Source of the DNA: Sphingobacteriales bacterium | Lineage (GTDB): Bacteria > Bacteroidota > Bacteroidia > Sphingobacteriales > Sphingobacteriaceae | Reading direction: 5' to 3' | Assembly: GCA_015654985.1 (NCBI GenBank) | Contig: JAATFW010000223.1 | Span: 1 to 35,286 of the forward strand | Length of the DNA stretch: 35,286 nucleotides | Shown: one piece after another, positions 21,570 to 30,154 of the stretch | Numbering within the stretch: the first letter of the stretch is position 1 | How the letters are laid out: each line of letters begins with the position of its first letter | Notes under the pieces: generated by a model | Seen by the model: only the letters and a program-made list of their open reading frames with translations | Database searches by the model: none | Told to the model about the DNA's origin: nothing | Program-made: the position numbers and the translations under genes

Positions 21570-24359
21570 ATGCGTCAGCAAAAGCCATTTATTTATATGT
21601 CGGGATTGACAGTTATTTTACTGCTGATAGCCGTATGCGGACTCAATTGCAGTAAGGAGTCCAAAAAGCAAACCTTCACTATTGCATTTTCACAATGTAC
21701 AGGCCTTGATTTATGGCGTAAAACCATGCTTAATGAAATGAAAACCGAGCTGTCCCTTCATCCCGGTGTTAATTTCATATATGCAGATGCACATGGCGAC
21801 AGTAAAACTCAGGTAAGGCAGGTTTCAAAGATGCTCCGCGAAAAAATAGACGTTCTGATTATTTCGCCGAACGAAGCCCAGCCGCTTACTGCAATAGTAG
21901 ATGAAGCATACCAGAATAATATCCCCGTAATTATTATCGACAGAAAAACGTCATCTTCCCTATACACCGCTTATATAGGGGCAGATAATTACGAATTGGG
22001 AAAGATGGCAGGGCACTATTTAGGTGCACTCTCTAAAGGACCGGTAAATTTAGTGGAGATAACGGGCCTGCCCGGATCGTCGCCTGCCATTGAGCGCGAC
22101 CGCGGTTTTACAGACGGCGTTCAACGATTTCCCAATATTCATATCAAAACCAAAATCCACGGCGATTGGCTAAAGCAAAACGCCGAAAAACAGCTATGGA
22201 AAATAAAAAGTCAGCTAAACGATATAAATGCCGTTTTTGCACATAACGACAATATGGCCCTGGGTGCACGCACTGTATTGAATGCCTTAAAATTAACCGG
22301 CAAAATAAAAGTGATCGGGGTAGATGCCCTGCCCGGCGAGGGCGGAGGCATGCAGATGGTTGATGATAAGCTGATTAACGCAAGCCTGGTTTATCCAACC
22401 TGCGGCAAAGAAGCTATCGCTACAGCGTTTAAAATACTGAATAAGGAACCTTTTGCACGCGAAAACATATTGAAATCACTGGTGGTCGATTCAACAAATG
22501 TGCAGTTGATGAAAATGCAGGTAAATAAAATAAACAGCCAGCAAAGCGACATCATTAAACAGCAAAGCCTGCTGGAAGATCTGCAAATGGTATATAAAGG
22601 CCAGCAGATGATCCTGAACATTATCGTGATCTTATTGGTGCTGGCCATTATTTTCGGAGGCCTGGCATTTTTCTCACTGATGGAAAACAGGAAGATCAAC
22701 AAAAGCCTCGAAGCCAAAAACAATGAGATACAATCGCAGCGGAATCAGTTGATTGAAATGTCGGCAAAGGCAGAAGCAGCTACAGAAGCCCGGCTAAACT
22801 TTTTCACCAACGTTACGCATGAGTTCCGTACCCCGCTTACCCTGATGCTGTCGCCTTTAAATGATATGCTTTGCAACGAAAAACTTACCGGTCTGGCAGG
22901 AAATGCACTGGGAATGGTCAATCAGAATGCTTACAGGTTATTAAAACTGGTGAATCAACTGATAGATTACCGCAAAATCGAAATTGATAAGCATAGCGTT
23001 AAAGCGTCGGAAAATAATATTGTAGAATACGTCAGGGATATTGTAGAAAGTTTCAGGTTCCATGCTAAGAAATTAAAAGTTCAGCTATACCTTATTCCAA
23101 CAGAAAGGGAAATCATAGTATGGTTTGATGTAAATATGCTCGATAAGGTATTTTTCAACCTGCTTTCCAACGCTATAAAATTCATTCCCGGAGAAGGCAG
23201 TGTTAAAGTTTATCTCCGTAAAGATGCCGGTTATGTTTATATAGATATACAGGATAACGGAAGCGGCATGTCTGAAGAAGACGCCTCGCTGATATTCGAT
23301 CAGTTTTACCAGGCCGATAATGCGCCCCGGCTGGGTTCGGGCATCGGACTTTCGCTGTCAAAGGAAATTATCGGGTTTCATCACGGACAAATATCCGTAC
23401 AGACCAAAAAGTGGGAAGGAACAACCTTTACCATTTCGCTTCCTTTAGGAGAAAGCCACTTCGATGCGGCAGAAAAAATACCAAACAAAAATGAGTGGCC
23501 GGATATGGATGAGCAGTCGAGGCCCTACCAGGAGGATATCGCAGATCTGCATCAACCGATAGAAACAGACTTTACGTGCACACCAAAAGAGCTGTCGGTT
23601 TTAATTATTGAAGATAATAATGACCTGCTTCAATACCTGACCCAAAAGTTTAGCGGGCATTTCGAAGTTTATAGTGCAAATAACGGGAATGAAGCAATTA
23701 CCCAGGCCTACGAAAAAGTTCCTGATATCATCATCACAGACATCGTATTACCGGGCTTCTCAGGCAAAGAAATTACCCGGCGTTTAAAGACAGACCTGAG
23801 AACCTCCCATATACCCATTATCCTGCTTACAGCACAAAACAGTAATGACCAGAAAATCTCCGGAATGCAATCGCTCGCAGACATCTATATTTCCAAACCC
23901 TTCAATTTTGATTATTTGCTTGCAAGCGTTCAAAATGTTCTGAAGAACAGGGAAATTTTAAAGGACCATTTTACAAGCGATATTACAGGCCCTGAAAAAT
24001 TAACGGTTTCAAAATCGCTTGACAAGAAGTTTATAAATGATTTTGCCGGCATCGTTGAAAAAAACCTGTCGAACGAAAATCTGAGCGTTGACGACCTTTG
24101 TAAACTGATCGGTATTTCGAGGGTCCAGTTATACCGGAAAGTAAAGGCCCTGTTAGGCTGCACTGTTAATGACTATATCTTAAGCAGGAGATTGAAAAAA
24201 GCCGCCTATTTATTGAATAACGAAAGCATGAGTATTGCCGAAATAACCTATGCCGTGGGGTTTTCAAGTCCGAATTATTTCTCAACAGCCTTTAAAGCTA
24301 AGTATGGCAGTTCGCCAACCCATTACCGTCCTCCCGGGGGACAGTGCTCTTTCAGATAA
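21570..24359 (+). CDS. Hybrid two-component system regulator with periplasmic sugar-binding sensor
   Basis: HTCS protein of 929 aa that senses sugar outside and activates transcription inside. N-terminal TM/signal (YMSGLTVILLLIAVCGLNC), type I periplasmic-binding domain (about 34-320; FTIAFSQCTGLDLWRKTM, VLIISPNEAQP, YIGADNYELGKMAG, FAHNDNMALGAR), second TM (about 347-370). Then HisKA with THEFRTPL (His417), HATPase (LLSNAIKF, DNGSGM, GSGIGLSLS), receiver (LIIEDNND; phospho-acceptor Asp724 in ITDIVLPG; Lys in YISKPF) and an AraC HTH pair (about 825-925, FSSPNYFSTAFKAKYG). The architecture is that of B. thetaiotaomicron BT1754, which binds fructose and controls a fructan locus; with GH32 next door, fructose is the likely signal. 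Its last 37 bp overlap the convergent peptidase gene. Confidence 0.95.
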   Translation: MRQQKPFIYMSGLTVILLLIAVCGLNCSKESKKQTFTIAFSQCTGLDLWRKTMLNEMKTELSLHPGVNFIYADAHGDSKTQVRQVSKMLREKIDVLIISPNEAQPLTAIVDEAYQNNIPVIIIDRKTSSSLYTAYIGADNYELGKMAGHYLGALSKGPVNLVEITGLPGSSPAIERDRGFTDGVQRFPNIHIKTKIHGDWLKQNAEKQLWKIKSQLNDINAVFAHNDNMALGARTVLNALKLTGKIKVIGVDALPGEGGGMQMVDDKLINASLVYPTCGKEAIATAFKILNKEPFARENILKSLVVDSTNVQLMKMQVNKINSQQSDIIKQQSLLEDLQMVYKGQQMILNIIVILLVLAIIFGGLAFFSLMENRKINKSLEAKNNEIQSQRNQLIEMSAKAEAATEARLNFFTNVTHEFRTPLTLMLSPLNDMLCNEKLTGLAGNALGMVNQNAYRLLKLVNQLIDYRKIEIDKHSVKASENNIVEYVRDIVESFRFHAKKLKVQLYLIPTEREIIVWFDVNMLDKVFFNLLSNAIKFIPGEGSVKVYLRKDAGYVYIDIQDNGSGMSEEDASLIFDQFYQADNAPRLGSGIGLSLSKEIIGFHHGQISVQTKKWEGTTFTISLPLGESHFDAAEKIPNKNEWPDMDEQSRPYQEDIADLHQPIETDFTCTPKELSVLIIEDNNDLLQYLTQKFSGHFEVYSANNGNEAITQAYEKVPDIIITDIVLPGFSGKEITRRLKTDLRTSHIPIILLTAQNSNDQKISGMQSLADIYISKPFNFDYLLASVQNVLKNREILKDHFTSDITGPEKLTVSKSLDKKFINDFAGIVEKNLSNENLSVDDLCKLIGISRVQLYRKVKALLGCTVNDYILSRRLKKAAYLLNNESMSIAEITYAVGFSSPNYFSTAFKAKYGSSPTHYRPPGGQCSFR

Positions 24360-26536
24360 TTTGTAAAGAGCGTAGAAAGATGTGTACTTGTACCCTCTTT
24401 TTCCGAAATAGAGTGAGTGCGGTTGGGATACGACATTAGTTGAAACTGTTTATTGTATCTGATCAGCTCGTTAATCAGAAGTTCAGCATTCTGATAATGC
24501 ACATTATCGTCTCCCGTCCCATGGATATATAACAGATTTCCCTGAAGATTTTTAGCGTAATAAACAGGAGAACCTTTTATAAAGGGCTGAATATCCTCAC
24601 GCGGATTTCCCATATACCTTTCCTGATAGATGTTATCATAGCTCTGCTGGTTAGCAACAGCAGCTACAGCAATACCGGTTTTATAGATCTCCGGATACTG
24701 GAACAAGAGATTCAGAGTTGAAGAACCTCCGCCGCTCCAACCCCACACAGCTATTCTTGATGTATCAACAAAGGGCCATTTCAGGATTTCCCTCGCAGCC
24801 ATTGCCTGATCTCTGATGTTGAGGATTCCGATATTTTTATAGATAGATTTACGCCATTCTCTCCCTTTAGGGGCCGGAGTTCCGCGGTTATCTACAGAAA
24901 TGTAGATGTAACCGTCTTCCGCCAGGTTTTTATAGAGTGCGTTTCTGCCCCTGCCGAAAGCATCAGTTACTGTTTGAGAAGCAGGTTCGCCATACACAAA
25001 AAACAGCACCGGATATTTCTTCTTTGCGTCAAAATTCATGGGTTTCGACATCCATCCGTCCAGCTCAATTCCATCAGCAGTGGTAACCTTAAAGAACTCA
25101 ACAGGAGGAACCCCGGGATTCAATACAGCATTATGACTGGTGCCTTTTTGTAATATTGTATATTTCGGAAGGCCCACAACCTGTCCCTGTAACATAGTGT
25201 TCGTATTACTATAAGAATGAAGAGCAATTTTCCCGTTTGGAGAGATCCTGTAGGTATGGGTACCAGGCTCGGATGAAGGGGTTACTCTTGTTGCTTGTCC
25301 TCCCTTAATACTTACCCTGTAAAGATATTTCTGAGTAGCATTTTCAGGTGAAGCCATAAAATAAATAAAACCAGCTTTCTCGTCAATAAGATTAACACTG
25401 ATGATATCATAACTGCCTTTGGTGATCAGGGATGCTCTTCCCGCACGGCTGATCCTGTAAATATGCCGCCATCCATCCTTCTCGCTAACCCATAAAAAGT
25501 CTTTATTCCCCGAAAGCCATTCCCATCCGGAGGGATCATCTTCATTCCAGGACGATTTAATATCTATCCAGGCATCATCTTTTTCAGTATATACCGGCTT
25601 TACGGTTCCTGCTGAAGCATTACATAACATAATCCTGCTCTCATTTTGTTTCCGGTTCAATTGCTGAATGATGAGTTCATCTGAGTTGGCCGCCCACTCC
25701 ATCCTGGGGATATAATGCTGTACAGGATCGCCAGGTACATCCATCCAGGTAACTTTAGTATTATCTACTGCAACTACTGCAATTTTGCAGGAGCTCGGAT
25801 CTTCACCAGCTTTTGGATATTCAACAGGCACGGTAAAGGAATACAAAGAATCGGTAGTATTCAGCATCAGATAATTACGGATCTTTCTGGCATCAATCTG
25901 CCAGAACGCAATTTTCCTACTGTCTGGCGACCACCTGAATCCATCTCTGCAGCCAAACTCTTCTTCGTACACCCAGTCAAAGGTACCGTTGATAACACGA
26001 TCAGTCCCATCGTTTGTTAATTTAGTGATCTTGTTAGTCGAAAGATCCTCCGCATACAGATTATGCATACTTACATAAGCAACCTTTGTACCGTCGGGAG
26101 AGATTTTTGCAAACATCAGCGATGAGGGCGGCAGAGTCTTTCCCAACTGCTTAAGAGACCCCGTATTCCGGTCATATAAAAAATAATCGCCCTTTGTATC
26201 ATACCGCCACACACGTTGGGTATTGTTCATAATAACAAGTTTCCGGCGGTCGTCAGAAAACAAAAACCGTTTTATAGTTATAGGGCCATTGCTTCCCTGC
26301 ATGGTAAGCATTTGTTTGCTTATCACAACCGACCTTGAGCCCGTGCGGCAGTCATTGCTTATAACTTCGCCATCTTCCACACTATAAAAAGAATAACCAT
26401 CTTCGGACCACTGATTCTCCTGCCTGAACTGAGCAAAAATTGAAGAGCTGCCCGTAAGCAACAGAATAAGAGTAAACCACAGGACAGCCAAACTTCTGAA
26501 GCAGCCCTTTTTAATTGTTCCTGAATTTAAATACAT
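24323..26536 (-). CDS. DPP IV-type prolyl dipeptidyl peptidase (S9 family)
   Basis: Secreted serine peptidase of 737 aa, removing X-Pro (or X-Hyp-like) dipeptides from peptide N-termini. N-terminal signal anchor (LAVLWFTLILLLTGSSSIFA, then Q). A DPPIV_N beta-propeller (about 90-500) includes the VYEEEFG double-Glu motif that fixes the substrate N-terminus. The alpha/beta-hydrolase domain has the triad Ser601 in WGWSGGGSS, Asp676 in GTGDDNVH and His708 in YPNRTHSIS. It lies downstream of an AraC regulator and near a hydroxyproline operon, which suggests use of proline/hydroxyproline-rich peptides; close relatives have wider substrate ranges. The start codon falls inside an interspersed repeat (26533-26600), and the stop overlaps the end of the HTCS gene on the other strand. 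Confidence 0.93.
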   Translation of the reverse strand: MYLNSGTIKKGCFRSLAVLWFTLILLLTGSSSIFAQFRQENQWSEDGYSFYSVEDGEVISNDCRTGSRSVVISKQMLTMQGSNGPITIKRFLFSDDRRKLVIMNNTQRVWRYDTKGDYFLYDRNTGSLKQLGKTLPPSSLMFAKISPDGTKVAYVSMHNLYAEDLSTNKITKLTNDGTDRVINGTFDWVYEEEFGCRDGFRWSPDSRKIAFWQIDARKIRNYLMLNTTDSLYSFTVPVEYPKAGEDPSSCKIAVVAVDNTKVTWMDVPGDPVQHYIPRMEWAANSDELIIQQLNRKQNESRIMLCNASAGTVKPVYTEKDDAWIDIKSSWNEDDPSGWEWLSGNKDFLWVSEKDGWRHIYRISRAGRASLITKGSYDIISVNLIDEKAGFIYFMASPENATQKYLYRVSIKGGQATRVTPSSEPGTHTYRISPNGKIALHSYSNTNTMLQGQVVGLPKYTILQKGTSHNAVLNPGVPPVEFFKVTTADGIELDGWMSKPMNFDAKKKYPVLFFVYGEPASQTVTDAFGRGRNALYKNLAEDGYIYISVDNRGTPAPKGREWRKSIYKNIGILNIRDQAMAAREILKWPFVDTSRIAVWGWSGGGSSTLNLLFQYPEIYKTGIAVAAVANQQSYDNIYQERYMGNPREDIQPFIKGSPVYYAKNLQGNLLYIHGTGDDNVHYQNAELLINELIRYNKQFQLMSYPNRTHSISEKEGTSTHLSTLFTNYLKEHCPPGGR

Positions 26537-26600
26537 TTCATCTATAAAACTGTTCTTCAGAGAAAGATGAGAGACCGGTAAAACAAGTTTATCTTAGTTT
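26533..26600. repeat. Interspersed palindromic repeat, copy B
   Basis: Second copy of the element at 13431-13535, lacking the inner hairpin segment. It includes the peptidase start codon and its whole 5' leader, so any promoter of the peptidase lies in or beyond it. Confidence 0.6.
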
Positions 26601-26615
26601 AAATGACGAGTGCTG

Positions 26616-27497
26616 TTAGCTTACATTTTTTAGATAACTATCAATGTATTCGCGGGGAGAATTTCCTATTATACTCTTAAACACCCTGTTAAAATTAGTA
26701 ATGCTGTTAAATCCGCAATTATAGGCAACAGTAGAAATACTCTCATACATGCCTGCCGTGAGCTTCTTACACGCTTCATTGATCCGTGTTTCATTAAGGA
26801 AAGAGATAAAAGTATGCCCGGTATGCTTCTTAAAGTACCGGCAAAATGCCTGGGGCGTCATATGTGCCGCATCCGCTACATGTTCAAGAGTGATATCAGC
26901 CTGATATCGCTGTAAAATAAAATTATATATATTACTGATCCGGATGCCCTCGCTTTCGCTGAAAGTAGCCGAATGCCCAAAAGAAGAAAGAGGGTCAAGC
27001 TTAATTTTCATTTTACTAAGAAACTTCAGTAATAAAAAAAACTGCATAAGCTGATCTGGACCGGCTGAACGTTTTACATCAACCATGAGTTGAGTAACCT
27101 CTTCGCTATACATGGCAGGAAGTTTAAAACCCTGCGCATGCTGATCTATAAATGCTTTTAGAGATTTCATCTCCGGAAGACCAAAAAGTGAAGCCAGAGG
27201 CCCGCCCGGATTAAAGAACAGCATGAGTGCTTTTATTCTTTTATCACTATGGACATCAAAATACTCAGGATTGCTTTTAAACAAATGCGGCTGATTGGCT
27301 CCCAGGAAATAAATATCGCCCGGTTTGAAGCTATGCATATTATTTCCAGCTACCAGTGTGCCCTCTCCTTTTTGTATCCACGCTATCTGAGCTTCAGTAT
27401 GACGGTGGAGATAAGGATAAAAATGCGGAAGATTGTCTTGCTGAACAATTACGCTCTTGTCGTGAGCTATTGGGATTGTAAACTGTAATACTTTCAT
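26616..27497 (-). CDS. AraC-family regulator with cupin sensor domain
   Basis: DNA-binding activator of 293 aa. The N-terminal cupin (about 15-100) has the metal/ligand-barrel pattern HRHTEAQIAWIQKGEGTLVA then FKPGDIYFLGANQPHLF. The C-terminal AraC pair of helix-turn-helices (about 190-288) reads ITLEHVADAAHMTPQAFCRYF and STVAYNCGFNSITNFNRVFK, ending GNSPREY. An unusually good Shine-Dalgarno (AAGGAGGT) lies only 3 nt before the ATG, closer than is usual. It lies 80 bp upstream of the peptidase gene and 380 bp downstream of the hydroxyproline operon, all on the minus strand, so it likely responds to hydroxyproline or a related catabolite and controls one or both. That role is inferred from position. 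Confidence 0.9.
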   Translation of the reverse strand: MKVLQFTIPIAHDKSVIVQQDNLPHFYPYLHRHTEAQIAWIQKGEGTLVAGNNMHSFKPGDIYFLGANQPHLFKSNPEYFDVHSDKRIKALMLFFNPGGPLASLFGLPEMKSLKAFIDQHAQGFKLPAMYSEEVTQLMVDVKRSAGPDQLMQFFLLLKFLSKMKIKLDPLSSFGHSATFSESEGIRISNIYNFILQRYQADITLEHVADAAHMTPQAFCRYFKKHTGHTFISFLNETRINEACKKLTAGMYESISTVAYNCGFNSITNFNRVFKSIIGNSPREYIDSYLKNVS

Positions 27498-27877
27498 GAG
27501 ACCTCCTTTTTGATGAACTGAATATACAAATATTAACTCAATATTAAAAGACTGTTATCTTATAGGGTTAAAATATAAGAATCATCTGCTAATTTAAGAC
27601 TAAAACAGCCCTAATGACATTTAACAAATCCAATTATCAGTTTATTAATTACACAATTAACATAAAACACTTAGTCACTATAAAAAAAAAAAAGAATCAA
27701 TAATAAAAATACCAATTATTAAAATAAACACTTTATAAAATTCCAGCATTAAGATCAAAAACAAATAAAATCAATTATTACCTGTTTTTGATTAAATATT
27801 TCAGATAAAAACGGCAGCACAAAAAAAAAGGAGCCCCCGTATACCGGAAACCCCTTCATTAATCAGAAAGAACACGC
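27498..27877. other. AT-rich intergenic region, AraC promoter and operon terminator
   Basis: No gene found. The interval is extremely AT-rich, with long A-tracts (about 27681-27693). Its upper end holds the terminator of the hydroxyproline operon; its lower end must hold the promoter of the AraC gene, where a TAATATTTG sequence close to the -7 consensus lies near 27530. Confidence 0.5.
27821..27857 (-). terminator. Rho-independent terminator of the hydroxyproline operon
   Basis: On the minus strand AAGGGG pairs with CTCCTT, UUU with GGG (wobble) and CCG with CGG around a GTATA loop, followed by nine T. It lies about 20 bp after the stop of the FAD oxidoreductase. Confidence 0.75.
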
Positions 27878-29125
27878 TTAGCTAAAACGATCAGGCAAAA
27901 AAGCAGCAATATCTATATCTGTTTTTTCCTCATTGATAACCTGGCTTACCAGTTTACCGGAAGCAGGCCCGAGGCTTAACCCCATCATACCATGCCCTGT
28001 TGCTATGATCATATTACTATATTTTCTGCTCCTGCCTATATATGGAAGTCCGTCCGGAGAGGATGGCCTGAACCCAAACCAAATATCTTTTTCTGCAGGA
28101 ACGTCAATATTTAATTCCGGAAAATAAGCGGGCACCGCTTCAACTATGCCTCTTACCCTGTTCATATTTATCCGGTTGTTAATTTTATCAATTTCCATAG
28201 TGCCCCCATAACGGAGACTTCCGTTCATCGGTGTGATAGCCACTCTTGCTTCAGCCAGCAAAGCAGGGATATGCATTCGCTTTTCAGGCTCTTTCACCAT
28301 AAAAGAATACCCTTTGCCGGGTAATAGAGGGATCTTCAGACCAGCCAGCCTGGCCAGAGAAGGCGACCAGGAGCCTCCCGAAATAATATAATGATCTCCG
28401 CTCCATTTCTCATTGCCGGAGTAAACGGCTGAAATCCTGTTTCCAGCAGTTTCAATCCGGCTCACTTCATGGCCTCTCACAATCTTTACTCCCCTGCTTT
28501 CCAGAACGTTTACAAGTCCTGTTATTAGCTGATTCGGATAAACATGGGCATCACATTTGTAATGTACCGCCCCGAGAACGTCAAGTTTTAGTCCCGGCTG
28601 CAGTTCCCTGCATTGTTCAGGAGAAAGCACGGCCATGTCGAGGCCCAATTCTTTCGCCTTAGTTGCCAGATGAGCTTCTTCTTCACCTGCCTTTTCCGTT
28701 TTGTAAAACATCAATATTCCCTTTTTCTCCAGCCCAAATTCAAACCCGCCGTTGCTGTCAAGATCTTCATAAAGCCTTTTACTTAAAAGTGAAATATCCC
28801 TCAGCGGAACAGCCGAACGTTCTGCATGTTTCGCGTTGGCGTGTTTCAGAAATTTGATCCCCCATGAAAAAAGATCTGCACTTAACGAAGGTTTAACATA
28901 AAAAGGGCTTTTACTGTTAAACATCCACTTTATCCCCTGCTGTACCATACCAGGGGCCGCCAACGGTATAAAATGGCTCGGCACGATCATGCCGGCATTA
29001 CCAAAAGAACAACCGTCTGTTAAATCTCCTTTTTCAAGGATGGTGACGTCAAACCCTGCTTCATTCAAGAACTTCGCAGAACACAGACCTATAATTCCGC
29101 CACCTGTTATAATTACACTTGCCAT
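27878..29125 (-). CDS. DadA-like FAD oxidoreductase, probable D-hydroxyproline dehydrogenase
   Basis: Flavoprotein of 415 aa in the DAO/DadA family. The FAD-binding motif is at the N-terminus (VIITGGGIIGLCSAKFLNEA, then GFDVTILEKGD), followed by GCSFGNAGMIVPSHF, typical of DadA, and a C-terminal FAD block (IIATGHGMMGLSLGPASGK). It is the last gene of the four-gene operon, 27 bp after the epimerase. In trans-4-hydroxy-L-proline breakdown the epimerase product, cis-4-hydroxy-D-proline, is oxidised by such an enzyme to 1-pyrroline-4-hydroxy-2-carboxylate, the substrate of the DapA-family deaminase encoded here. D-proline or general D-amino acid oxidation is an alternative, but the gene context argues for the hydroxyproline role. 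Electrons probably pass to the respiratory chain. Confidence 0.88.
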   Translation of the reverse strand: MASVIITGGGIIGLCSAKFLNEAGFDVTILEKGDLTDGCSFGNAGMIVPSHFIPLAAPGMVQQGIKWMFNSKSPFYVKPSLSADLFSWGIKFLKHANAKHAERSAVPLRDISLLSKRLYEDLDSNGGFEFGLEKKGILMFYKTEKAGEEEAHLATKAKELGLDMAVLSPEQCRELQPGLKLDVLGAVHYKCDAHVYPNQLITGLVNVLESRGVKIVRGHEVSRIETAGNRISAVYSGNEKWSGDHYIISGGSWSPSLARLAGLKIPLLPGKGYSFMVKEPEKRMHIPALLAEARVAITPMNGSLRYGGTMEIDKINNRINMNRVRGIVEAVPAYFPELNIDVPAEKDIWFGFRPSSPDGLPYIGRSRKYSNMIIATGHGMMGLSLGPASGKLVSQVINEEKTDIDIAAFLPDRFS

Positions 29126-29152
29126 TTTTTATAATTAGTAAAGATCGCCAGG

Positions 29153-30154
29153 TTAAAGCACCTGGAAACCGTGAGCATAAGGATCATCATCGTCGATCCT
29201 GATCGTATTGTAACCATATATTTTTGCCCAGCCCTCAACACTGGGTATAATCGCCTGATACTCTCCCAATGTAATGGTATCTTCCACTCTTCCTGTAAAT
29301 TTACTTCCGATAATACTCTCATGAATAAAGGCTTCTCCTTTTTTTAATTTACCCCTGGCAAACCACTGTGCCATCCGGGCTGAAGTTCCGGTTCCGCATG
29401 GAGAGCGGTCTATCGCTTTTTCTCCGTAAAATACAGCATTTCTTGCCGTTGCTTCATCAGAAAGAGTAGCACCTGCCCAGAGAATATGTGTACAGGTATT
29501 GATAGTTGGATCAAGAGGATGAATAAAGGTATACTTTTCATTGATCCTCTTCCTTAATTCCCGGCTCCATGCTATCAGTTGGCCGGCACTATAGTTTTCC
29601 AGTCCCTTAAAATTTGGCTGCGGGTCAACAATAGCATAATAGTTCCCTCCATATGCCACATCCATGGTCAGCACACCAAGATCCGGGCATTCTGCTTCAA
29701 TATCCTTAGCAGCAAGGTAAGCAGGCACGTTCCGTAATTTAACAGAAACAACCTTTTGTCCCTCCTGCCTGTATTCAATAACTACCAATCCAGCCGGCGC
29801 TTCCATTCTCACAATACCCGGCACCTTTGGCTGGATCAGCCCTTCTTCAATAGCAATAGTAATAGTCCCGATAGTCCCATGTCCGCACATCGGAAGGCAG
29901 CCGCTGGTCTCGATAAACAAAACCGCCACATCATTTTCCGGATCATGCGGAGGATAAAGGATGCTTCCCGACATCATGTCATGCCCGCGGGGTTCAAACA
30001 TCAGGCCTGTTCTTATCCAGTCGTACTCCTTCAAAAAATGCTGCCGTTTCTGGCTCATTGTTTCTCCCGCAAGGGTTGGCCCCCCTCCGGCAACCAGCCT
30101 CACCGGATTACCGCAGGTATGAGCATCTATACAAAAAAATATTTTACTTGCCAT
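29153..30154 (-). CDS. 4-hydroxyproline 2-epimerase (proline racemase family)
   Basis: 333 aa, standard length. It interconverts trans-4-hydroxy-L-proline and cis-4-hydroxy-D-proline without a cofactor. Both catalytic cysteines are present: Cys90 in PMCGHGTIG and Cys253 in DRSPCGTGTS. In the related trans-3-hydroxyproline dehydratases the first Cys is Ser or Thr, so this is an epimerase/racemase. IDAHTCGNPVRLV near the N-terminus and the GLMFEPRGHDMMSG block also match hydroxyproline epimerases more than proline racemases. It follows the aldehyde dehydrogenase with no gap (stop and ATG adjoin) and precedes the FAD enzyme by 27 bp, so translation is probably coupled. Confidence 0.93.
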   Translation of the reverse strand: MASKIFFCIDAHTCGNPVRLVAGGGPTLAGETMSQKRQHFLKEYDWIRTGLMFEPRGHDMMSGSILYPPHDPENDVAVLFIETSGCLPMCGHGTIGTITIAIEEGLIQPKVPGIVRMEAPAGLVVIEYRQEGQKVVSVKLRNVPAYLAAKDIEAECPDLGVLTMDVAYGGNYYAIVDPQPNFKGLENYSAGQLIAWSRELRKRINEKYTFIHPLDPTINTCTHILWAGATLSDEATARNAVFYGEKAIDRSPCGTGTSARMAQWFARGKLKKGEAFIHESIIGSKFTGRVEDTITLGEYQAIIPSVEGWAKIYGYNTIRIDDDDPYAHGFQVL

